A stretch of 64,000 nucleotides of DNA. Origin: Pedobacter frigoris (GTDB taxonomy: Bacteria > Bacteroidota > Bacteroidia > Sphingobacteriales > Sphingobacteriaceae). The translations under genes were made by a program, and so were the position numbers. The stretch is from positions 1,178,001 through 1,242,000 of the forward strand of contig NZ_SWBQ01000001.1 in assembly GCF_005116445.1 (NCBI RefSeq). Direction: 5' to 3'. The stretch's first letter is position 1. Each line of letters opens with the position of its first letter. Positions 57,382 to 64,000 of this stretch are shown in pieces. The notes beneath the pieces are model-generated. The model ran no database searches. It was not told the origin of the DNA and saw only the letters and a list, made by a program, of their open reading frames with translations.

Positions 57382-59067
57382 CTACCAGAATGCAGTATAA
57401 AGTGCTACAAGCATTGCTATGATAATTAATGATCCCACTGCAAAAGAAGTATTCACTCTAAACATTTTAGGGTCTACCTCAAGTCCATTCGGAATGACGC
57501 CTTTCCTGTTTTCATAAATACTGATGAAGTACATACCGATAATACAAACAGCGAATACAATAAGCATCCTGTCCATAAACGGAATTTCAAACACGCCATT
57601 TGCGTTTGCAACAGCCCATCCGTACTCGTTTAAGAAAGAAAGATCCATCCAACCCGGTAAGAATTTCAGAACTACCGAAACTACAAAGCCACCTATTGTA
57701 GCAAATAATGCTGCATTTGAAGTCGTCTTTTTCCAGAAAAAACCTAAGATAAACATCGCAAATATACCAGGAGATACAAAACCTGTATATTCCTGAATAT
57801 ACTGGAACCCTTGTTTTCCTTCACCCATTAAAGCATCGCCTACGATTAATGACAATACAACGGCGATAAGCATAGAAACTACTACTACAATTTTACCAAC
57901 GTTTACCTGATTTTTCTCGCTGGCTTCTTTGTTGAATGCTTTTTTATAGATATCCAGGGTAAATATTGTTGCAATACTGTTGGCTTTACCAGCAAGAGAA
58001 GCCACGATAGCTGCTGTAAGTGCGGCAAAAGAAAGCCCTTTAAGTCCTAATGGTAACAGACCTAGCAATGCCGGATAGGCTTTATTAGGATCCTGTACTC
58101 CAGATGAAGTCAACAAGTCACTTCCGCTAATTCCGGGAACTTTTTCTTTAATGATATAGTAAACGGCGATACCAGGGATAACTACGATCACCGGCATTAG
58201 CATTTTTAGAAAAGCCGCAAATAAAAGTCCTGATCTTGCTACTGGCAAAGAAGCACCGAGGGCTCTTTGTGTGATGTACTGATTACATCCCCAATAACTC
58301 AAATTAGCTATCCACATACCCCCTATCAGCACACTTAATCCAGGAAGATCCATATAATTAGGATTGTCTTTTTTAAAGATTAAGTGGAAGTGTTCAGAAG
58401 CTCCATCCGTCAGAATTCCAAAGCCTTTAACAATACCTTGTTGTCCGGAGATCAAATTTAAAGCAATATAAGAGGCAACGAGACCACCCAGCACCAAAAA
58501 GAATACCTGAATGACATCTGTGTAGCCAATTACTTTCATGCCTCCTAGTGTGATGAAAATAGCAAATATCGCTAGTCCGAGAATACACATCGTGATATCC
58601 AGTCCTGAGATCCCGCTAATTGCCAATGCTCCCAGATAAAGGATAGACATTAAGTTGACCACTATATAAAGCGCTAACCAGAATACCGCCATGATCATAG
58701 CGACCGTGGAATTGTACCGCTGATTTAAGAACTGCGGCATAGTGAAGATCTTATTCTTCAGGTATACAGGCATGAAGAATACAGCAACGATAATTAAAGT
58801 TGCCGATGCCATCCATTCGTATGCTGAAATCGCCAGCCCGAGCTTAAAGCCAGAACCGCTCATGCCAATCATCTGTTCTGCTGATATGTTAGAAGCAATG
58901 AGTGAAGCACCTATTGCCCACCACGTTAAAGAACCTTCTGCTAAAAAATAATCTTTTGAATCGCTGGTCGCGGATTTCTTCTTGTAGTAAATCCAAAATC
59001 CATAGGATGATACGATTATAAAGTACACAAAGAATACAATGTAATCGTAAAAGTGGAGTGTGCTCAT
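57382..59067 (-). CDS. Sodium:solute symporter (SSS/SGLT family)
   Basis: A 561-residue inner-membrane transporter with about 14 helices. Family features are YFLAEGSLTWWAIGASLIASNISAEQMIGMSGSG near the N-terminus (helix 1 Na+ site), the GGMKVIGYTDVIQV stretch and ALTAAIVASLAGKANSIATIFTLDIYKK. The pattern is closest to sugar-transporting SGLT members. It lies downstream of the propeller/cytochrome gene and likely imports the product of the periplasmic sugar chemistry; the substrate is not proven. Confidence 0.93.
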   Translation of the reverse strand: MSTLHFYDYIVFFVYFIIVSSYGFWIYYKKKSATSDSKDYFLAEGSLTWWAIGASLIASNISAEQMIGMSGSGFKLGLAISAYEWMASATLIIVAVFFMPVYLKNKIFTMPQFLNQRYNSTVAMIMAVFWLALYIVVNLMSILYLGALAISGISGLDITMCILGLAIFAIFITLGGMKVIGYTDVIQVFFLVLGGLVASYIALNLISGQQGIVKGFGILTDGASEHFHLIFKKDNPNYMDLPGLSVLIGGMWIANLSYWGCNQYITQRALGASLPVARSGLLFAAFLKMLMPVIVVIPGIAVYYIIKEKVPGISGSDLLTSSGVQDPNKAYPALLGLLPLGLKGLSFAALTAAIVASLAGKANSIATIFTLDIYKKAFNKEASEKNQVNVGKIVVVVSMLIAVVLSLIVGDALMGEGKQGFQYIQEYTGFVSPGIFAMFILGFFWKKTTSNAALFATIGGFVVSVVLKFLPGWMDLSFLNEYGWAVANANGVFEIPFMDRMLIVFAVCIIGMYFISIYENRKGVIPNGLEVDPKMFRVNTSFAVGSLIIIAMLVALYTAFW

Positions 59068-59103
59068 TAGTTTATATTGGTTTATTTGAATTAGCTAAAA
59101 TAA

Positions 59104-59154
59104 AAAATTATTTGGCATAACATTCAGGAACTGATTGAAATGCCAAATAATTTT
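59104..59154 (-). terminator. 14-bp inverted repeat between propeller/cytochrome gene and symporter
   Basis: Arms 59104-59117 and 59141-59154 (AAAATTATTTGGCA and complement) are perfect with a 23-nt loop. On the minus strand a T-rich tail follows, so it may terminate the upstream operon, or act as an operator for the symporter. Confidence 0.55.
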
Positions 59155-59182
59155 ATAATTGTATAATAAACACTAAGGGTGT

Positions 59183-61162
59183 CTATTTATTAAGCGAGTT
59201 GATCCACGCTGCAATCTTTAATCCATCTGCTTTGGTAACCTGAGGCATAGGTGGCATTTCAGTTGCATAACCCGGCCAGTTTTCCGGTTTAGGATTGTGG
59301 ATCAGCTGAACGATTTTTTCGTTAGAATACTTACGTTTAGCTATATCCTGGAACGCCGGACCAATTTGTTTTTTGGTTGGATTGTGACAAGCAAGACAAG
59401 TGTAACTAGTTAATAGGCCTTTTACCTGGTTGTAAGTTGGAGCCGCTGCAGCTGCTTTTGTGGCACTTGCAGCTTTCTCTTTATTAACAGCAGATTTTAT
59501 TGCAGCATCTGTTTTTGCCTTAGTTACCTGACCTTTTTGTGCAGCAGGGGTTACTTTAGCTACGGCAGCATTTGCTGAATTTTTTGTACTAACTTCCGTC
59601 ATTGATAATTTATTGCCAGAAGGAATGTTGTTTAATGTATAATAAGCAACCGGGTGAATCAATGAATAGAAATTATTTTTCTCGCGCAGACCATCCACTG
59701 TAATGGTATGGATATAATATTGGCGAAGATTATCAACTATAATTCTGGCTCTTAATCCATCAGCAGAGACTTTAACACCTTTTACCTTTAAAGTTTCTTT
59801 GTTTACAGGTGGCGATCCATAAACCGGATGGTATTTATAGATAAAGCTTTCTACATTGTAAGAAGCAAGATCTTCAGCTGATTTTTGATCAACAGACTGT
59901 GTAAATTCAATTTCGAAACCATCAGGCATAGCCCTTACAGCCTTCATCTCAAATGGAGTTTTGGTGTTGTTGTAAACTAATCGCTCCAGCCCTTCATTAG
60001 CATCACCGGCAGATCCCCAACCTCTATTGGTTTCACCAACGAATAAAGAACCGTCAGTACCCCATGCCATTCTCAATACTCCCGAGCGGAATCCGCTTCT
60101 GAATAAAAATGCAGCACCTTGCTCTTCGCCATTAACTTTTTCTAGAAACACCCTTGAGATGATACTCATTCCCTGATCACCCACAAGAAGCTGACCTTCA
60201 AACGGGCCAAAAGTTCCTTCAGGAATTTTAACTGGTTCAGAAGTAGATATGCCCAGGATGCCATAAGGAAGCCATACTGCTGGTAACCTTAACTCCGGAA
60301 ATGCCTTTTTCATTTCAAATAAAGTTTTGAACTCCTCGTTAACTCTATTCTCAGGTTTGATATACCTTCCTTTGTCGTTCTTTATCCTCCTTTCATCAAT
60401 TTGTGAGTAGAAGAAGTCTGACGACAATTTAGTCGGAGAATCTGATCTGCCTGTCCATTTCAAACTGGCAGGGTGTCCCATAAAGCTACCTTTATTTACT
60501 TTCCAGATACCGCCAGAACCTACCCAGTCGCCTTGGTTTTCCGTGTAGAATAACTGCCCGTCAATCACATTTAAACCAGCAGGAGAACGTACTCCCGGCG
60601 CCCATGGTGTCATTTTACCATCTTCAGTGATGTTCATGATCCATCCGCGCATTGGTACACGGCTTTCTGCACGCCACCATTCCTCATCACCAAAAGCTAC
60701 GTTTGCACTTACGAAGAACGTTCCATCAGGTGCTATTTTAGGGCCAAAACTATACTCATGATAGTGACCACTTAAAGGCCATGCATAAATGGTTTCATAG
60801 ACGTCAGCTTTGCCGTCCATGTTTTTGTCGATGAGCTTAGTTAATTCACCACGCTGGGCGACATAAATAGCGCCATCTTTATAGGCGATACCCAGTATTT
60901 CGTGTAGCCCGGTCGCAAACTTGCGAAAATACGGCCTATTACTCGTAGGGTTTTCTACTACATATACTTCGCCCCTTCTTGTAGATATCCCAAGATCTCC
61001 ATTTGGCAAAGTAATAAGTCCGCCTACTTCAAGTATCGGTCCTTCAGGTATTCTAACTTTATTAATTTTGTAAAAATCCTCTTCCTTAGGTGTTTCCTGA
61101 GCAAACACCGCTGTACTAAAGCTTAAAGCCAGCATTGCCAGCATTTTAAAAGTATGTTTCAT
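59183..61162 (-). CDS. Beta-propeller (PQQ-sugar-dehydrogenase-like) protein fused to cytochrome c
   Basis: A 659-residue exported protein (signal ending AVFAQ). Residues ~25-420 form a propeller of the soluble sugar dehydrogenase/PVC type (ITLPNGDLGISTRRGEVY, PDGTFFVSANVAFG, GVRSPAGLN). A further beta domain runs to ~525, then an Ala/Lys-rich linker (~527-577), then a class I cytochrome c: C589-x2-C592-H593 with an axial Met at M636 or M639 (EMPPMP). It probably carries electrons from a periplasmic sugar oxidation to the respiratory chain. It follows the DUF1080 gene by 19 nt. Confidence 0.9.
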   Translation of the reverse strand: MKHTFKMLAMLALSFSTAVFAQETPKEEDFYKINKVRIPEGPILEVGGLITLPNGDLGISTRRGEVYVVENPTSNRPYFRKFATGLHEILGIAYKDGAIYVAQRGELTKLIDKNMDGKADVYETIYAWPLSGHYHEYSFGPKIAPDGTFFVSANVAFGDEEWWRAESRVPMRGWIMNITEDGKMTPWAPGVRSPAGLNVIDGQLFYTENQGDWVGSGGIWKVNKGSFMGHPASLKWTGRSDSPTKLSSDFFYSQIDERRIKNDKGRYIKPENRVNEEFKTLFEMKKAFPELRLPAVWLPYGILGISTSEPVKIPEGTFGPFEGQLLVGDQGMSIISRVFLEKVNGEEQGAAFLFRSGFRSGVLRMAWGTDGSLFVGETNRGWGSAGDANEGLERLVYNNTKTPFEMKAVRAMPDGFEIEFTQSVDQKSAEDLASYNVESFIYKYHPVYGSPPVNKETLKVKGVKVSADGLRARIIVDNLRQYYIHTITVDGLREKNNFYSLIHPVAYYTLNNIPSGNKLSMTEVSTKNSANAAVAKVTPAAQKGQVTKAKTDAAIKSAVNKEKAASATKAAAAAPTYNQVKGLLTSYTCLACHNPTKKQIGPAFQDIAKRKYSNEKIVQLIHNPKPENWPGYATEMPPMPQVTKADGLKIAAWINSLNK

Positions 61163-61181
61163 CTTTATCTCCTAATCCCGA

Positions 61182-62615
61182 TTAAAATAAAATTGAATAA
61201 TTTAATTTACCGCGCAGAAGAATTACTAATTGTTTTCTTCCATTTGCATCCCTGATTACAGGTTTGTCTTTGGCGTCATCAAATTTTAGATATGATTGGC
61301 CATCTACAAGGTATAATCCCTTTCCGATTTCTTCTACACTCCCGGCATCAACCAACAAAGCATAAATATTATCTACAGGTTTATCAATGGATATTTCCCT
61401 GTTCAGTCCTTCACCATTTGCTAAAACTCTGATTGCATCGTCAATTTTAGCACCATATACGTTATAGGTGAAAGTTGGACGGTCTTCAGTATCCAAAATA
61501 TATCCTTTGGTCTTAAATCCTGTACTTGTGGTATCTGTTGGCCATGTCCCTTGAGCATCAGCTAATTTTGCCAGTGTAGGCGCAGGTTTTTTGATAAATG
61601 TAGTTACAGTACCACGTGGTTTAGAAGAACCATTACCCCTATCATGCCACATTGGAGTAGCATCGATAAAATCGCCTCTCCAGGCATGGAAAAGAAGTCC
61701 GTTATCAAGATCGTAACTATAGTGAACTTGCTGAGGGCTACCAATAGAAATGGCATGTACCACTCTTGGTCCACCGTTAATATCTATAAAACTACGGATC
61801 ATGGTGTTGACAGGTGCTTCTATAAGAATAGGATCTGCATCACTACCACCTCTTTGCTTTCCATTGAGCAAGTCATTGTTAACCTTAGAAGTTTTGATGT
61901 TTTTAAAAGCAACAGCGCCATGGTCACCCTGTAAACGTAAAGCACCGAAGGCTTTTTCTTTACTGTTTGCTCCTCTGGTAGGACCAAATAATTCGATGTT
62001 GTCGTGGATTAAAACGCCATTTAGTTCAACAGATACAAATCTTGCATTAGCAGTTTTGTTTCCCGATGCGTCAAATCTTGGTGCAAGGAACACAATTTTG
62101 ATGTGTTGCCATAATCCAGGTGCTTTTGAAACATTCTGACGAGGTGCATAACCGCCAAAACCCTTTTGTCCGTCAGGTTTTGAGTCATCCCATCTTTCAT
62201 AGATACCACCATTAATAGATGATAATGGTTTTGTTGCGGTCCATGAATCTTCTAGTTGTAATTCATAGATACCTTGCAAATAGATACCTGAATTGGCGCC
62301 CTTAGCCATCAGATAATCCAGTTCCAGAACAACGTCTCCGTGCTCACCAATGGTAAGTAAATCAGAGCCATGGTCTTTTTTTGTAGGAATGTTTACAAGG
62401 ATTCCTGTTCCTTTGGTTAGGTTTAGCGCATTTTGTTCTGCTAAGTTTGCGGTTACCCCACCGGCTAAAGTCCAGGTTTGTCCGGGACTTTTGAACGAAG
62501 ATAGATCGTTCAGGCTGATTTCCGATTGGTCGGTCAGTTGCTGAGCAGACACAAACGCAGTTCCTAACAACCAGACAAAAGCCGTTGTTCCTAACCTTAA
62601 ATAATTAAGCTTCAT
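61182..62615 (-). CDS. DUF1080 (3-keto-disaccharide hydrolase-like) protein
   Basis: A 477-residue exported protein (signal ending FVSAQ). The DUF1080 domain covers about 25-240 (VVLELDYLMAKGANSGIYLQGIYELQLEDSW, LWQHIKIVFLAPRFD, GALRLQGDHGAVAFKNIK). A second, unrelated beta-rich part (about 260-477) contains GGPRVVHAISIGSPQQVHYSYD and HAWRGDFIDATPMWHDRGNG, seen next to sugar-dehydrogenase-like proteins. It is first in the leftward arm of the locus and is co-transcribed with the propeller/cytochrome gene. Confidence 0.9.
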   Translation of the reverse strand: MKLNYLRLGTTAFVWLLGTAFVSAQQLTDQSEISLNDLSSFKSPGQTWTLAGGVTANLAEQNALNLTKGTGILVNIPTKKDHGSDLLTIGEHGDVVLELDYLMAKGANSGIYLQGIYELQLEDSWTATKPLSSINGGIYERWDDSKPDGQKGFGGYAPRQNVSKAPGLWQHIKIVFLAPRFDASGNKTANARFVSVELNGVLIHDNIELFGPTRGANSKEKAFGALRLQGDHGAVAFKNIKTSKVNNDLLNGKQRGGSDADPILIEAPVNTMIRSFIDINGGPRVVHAISIGSPQQVHYSYDLDNGLLFHAWRGDFIDATPMWHDRGNGSSKPRGTVTTFIKKPAPTLAKLADAQGTWPTDTTSTGFKTKGYILDTEDRPTFTYNVYGAKIDDAIRVLANGEGLNREISIDKPVDNIYALLVDAGSVEEIGKGLYLVDGQSYLKFDDAKDKPVIRDANGRKQLVILLRGKLNYSILF

Positions 62616-62886
62616 ATTGTGTTATTTGGTTTAAAAAGATTTAAATGTAATGATTTCATATTTGATTAAACGGGACTGCAAAATAATGATTTTGTTACAA
62701 AAAACAAGAATGCTTTATAATCAATAAATAAGCCTTATTTTATTTGCTAAAACTATTTTTCACCTTATTGTTAAAATTACACAAAACTTCTGTTTTAGCA
62801 GATTCTTCCCAACATTTAATCTGGGCTAATGAAACACTTTAATCAGACAGATTGTTAAGGATTTGGTTAGTGCAAATTTATGTGTT

Positions 62887-63747
62887 ATGAAATCAGAAAA
62901 GCCGAAGCAAATCAGACCTAAACAAAGGCAAAACAAACAGCCGGGGATAGAAAGTAAAATGCTTCCTCATCCGGAATACCTGCCGAAAAAACCAGGCCTG
63001 AAATTAAAAGATAAAGTAGCCCTCATAACCGGAGGCGATAGCGGGATTGGCCGGGCGGTAGCAATAGCCTTTGCCCAGGAAGGTGCTCATGTATTGATCA
63101 GTTATCTAAATGAGCACAAAGATGCGAAAGAGACAGTAGCTGCTGTTGAATCCTTTGGCAGGAAGGCAATTGCTGTTGCCGGAGATATATCAGAAGAAAA
63201 ACACTGTCGAGACCTTGTGAACGAGGCGCTTAAGACGTTTGGGAGGCTGGATATTGTAGTGAATAATGCTGCTGTGCAATATCCCCAAAAGAGCCTCACA
63301 GATATAAAAGCTTCGCAGCTTGAAAAAACATTTCGGACGAATATATTCTCCCATTTCTTCATCACCCAGGAAGCACTTAAATACCTAAAAAAAGGGAGCA
63401 GTATCATCTGCACCACCTCTGTAACTGCTTACAGAGGAAGTGATCATTTAATAGATTATTCTGCGACCAAGGGCGCAATAGTTGCCTTTATAAGATCCTT
63501 ATCAGCATCTCTGGCAGATAAAGGGATAAGAGTAAACGGAGTTGCCCCAGGTCCTATCTGGACACCATTGATTCCAGCCACCTTTCCTGCCGACCATGTT
63601 GCAGAATTCGGCTCCGATGTACCTCTAAAAAGAGCTGGACAGCCAAACGAGGTGGCGCCTGCTTATGTTTTTCTGGCTTCGGATGATGCAAGTTATATAA
63701 CCGGTCAGATCCTGCATCCCAACGGTGGGGAGATAATTAATGGCTAA
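62887..63747 (+). CDS. Short-chain dehydrogenase/reductase (YghA-like)
   Basis: A 286-residue SDR. After a basic, disordered N-terminal extension (about 40 residues, Lys/Gln/Pro rich) come TGGDSGIGRAVA (cofactor), NNAAVQ, and the catalytic YSATKGA with the Ser in CTTSVTAY; it ends with a GGEIING tail. Members act on sugars or general aldehydes and are often stress-induced. The ATG at 62887 is chosen over an in-frame TTG at 62863. Its stop overlaps the convergent gene by 4 nt. Confidence 0.92.
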   Translation: MKSEKPKQIRPKQRQNKQPGIESKMLPHPEYLPKKPGLKLKDKVALITGGDSGIGRAVAIAFAQEGAHVLISYLNEHKDAKETVAAVESFGRKAIAVAGDISEEKHCRDLVNEALKTFGRLDIVVNNAAVQYPQKSLTDIKASQLEKTFRTNIFSHFFITQEALKYLKKGSSIICTTSVTAYRGSDHLIDYSATKGAIVAFIRSLSASLADKGIRVNGVAPGPIWTPLIPATFPADHVAEFGSDVPLKRAGQPNEVAPAYVFLASDDASYITGQILHPNGGEIING

Positions 63748-64000
63748 TTGCGTTTGATTTCATTTTTTCTGAATACCACTGCAACTTCATCAAGTTCTTT
63801 GGCAGTCATCTTTGATGATTTCTTAAGGGTGCTGATAAAATAAGCTACTTCTTTTTCCGCTGCAGGGCATCCAACATTTTCGCCTTTGGAAGTTAACGCA
63901 GCTCCTTCTGGTCTCATTTGCGAATCAGCAAGGAGATTTTGATCTTGGTCAAATACCAGCCAGGTTGGCAAGCCCTGATCTGCATTATTGTATTTTTTTA
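63744..64000 (-). CDS. Thioredoxin-like protein, C-terminal part (5' end outside window)
   Basis: The frame runs open past the right window edge, so the start is not seen. The visible ~85 residues begin QGLPTWLVFDQDQNLLADS, which looks like the cis-proline strand and following hairpin of a thioredoxin fold, then a helix (AAEKEVAYFISTLKKSS) and a basic tail. The active-site CxxC would be outside the window, so reductase or peroxidase activity cannot be judged. Confidence 0.6.
   Translation of the reverse strand, partial: KKYNNADQGLPTWLVFDQDQNLLADSQMRPEGAALTSKGENVGCPAAEKEVAYFISTLKKSSKMTAKELDEVAVVFRKNEIKRN

Overview
The window looks like a chromosomal segment of a Bacteroidota species, most probably a Pedobacter-like member of the Sphingobacteriaceae. 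The reasons are a SusC/SusD pair behind an ECF sigma factor and a FecR-type anti-sigma factor, a serine palmitoyltransferase operon (sphingolipid makers), a DUF6266 protein, signal-peptide-bearing GH92 and GH29 glycosidases, starts without Shine-Dalgarno sequences, and several promoters matching the Bacteroidota -7 element TAnnTTTG. It is gene-dense, with many 4-nt start/stop overlaps. I see no rRNA, tRNA, CRISPR array, transposase or prophage gene.

Layout. 0-14.4 kb is mostly housekeeping: FUSC membrane protein (cut by the left edge), Ohr, a leftward wbqC-corA-mgtE-bioB run, an LpxL-type acyltransferase and GT2 glycosyltransferase, M28 peptidase with aroQ, xerD, prmC, and a rightward ribD-EamA-yigZ-phosphorylase run. 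14.4-17.1 kb holds a GH92 mannosidase gene flanked by two copies of a ~100-bp hairpin repeat. 17.2-24.7 kb holds mnmA, a 5'-nucleotidase split over two genes with a glutathione peroxidase, DUF6266, topA and a small unknown. 24.7-34.5 kb has a secreted endonuclease and the paired alpha-2-macroglobulin and PBP1C genes. 34.5-36.8 kb pairs a lysoplasmalogenase-like YhhN protein with a fatty-acid-hydroxylase-superfamily protein, followed by an RRM protein. 36.9-46.8 kb is a polysaccharide-utilisation locus (sigma, FecR, SusC, SusD, GH29 fucosidase) plus a dienelactone hydrolase.

47.5-50.8 kb is a three-gene operon, serine palmitoyltransferase / GNAT acyltransferase / NAD-dependent epimerase, whose content fits a complete bacterial ceramide pathway. 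50.8-53.3 kb has xseB, xseA and an LD-carboxypeptidase. 53.5-62.6 kb is the most striking region: DUF6807, tandem DUF1080 and a Tat-exported Gfo/Idh/MocA oxidoreductase on one strand, convergent with DUF1080, a beta-propeller/cytochrome c protein and a sodium:solute symporter. It looks like a periplasmic keto-sugar (oxidise, then eliminate) route for cleaving glycosides. The window ends with an SDR and a cut thioredoxin-like gene.

Unexplained structure includes two dispersed palindrome families (14.5/17.0 kb and 24.15/32.0 kb), an exact-period 11-bp tandem repeat at 20.6 kb, two orphan rightward terminators at 47.0-47.2 kb that may end small RNAs, and -7 promoter boxes lying 3-6 nt from start codons, which suggests leaderless mRNAs.
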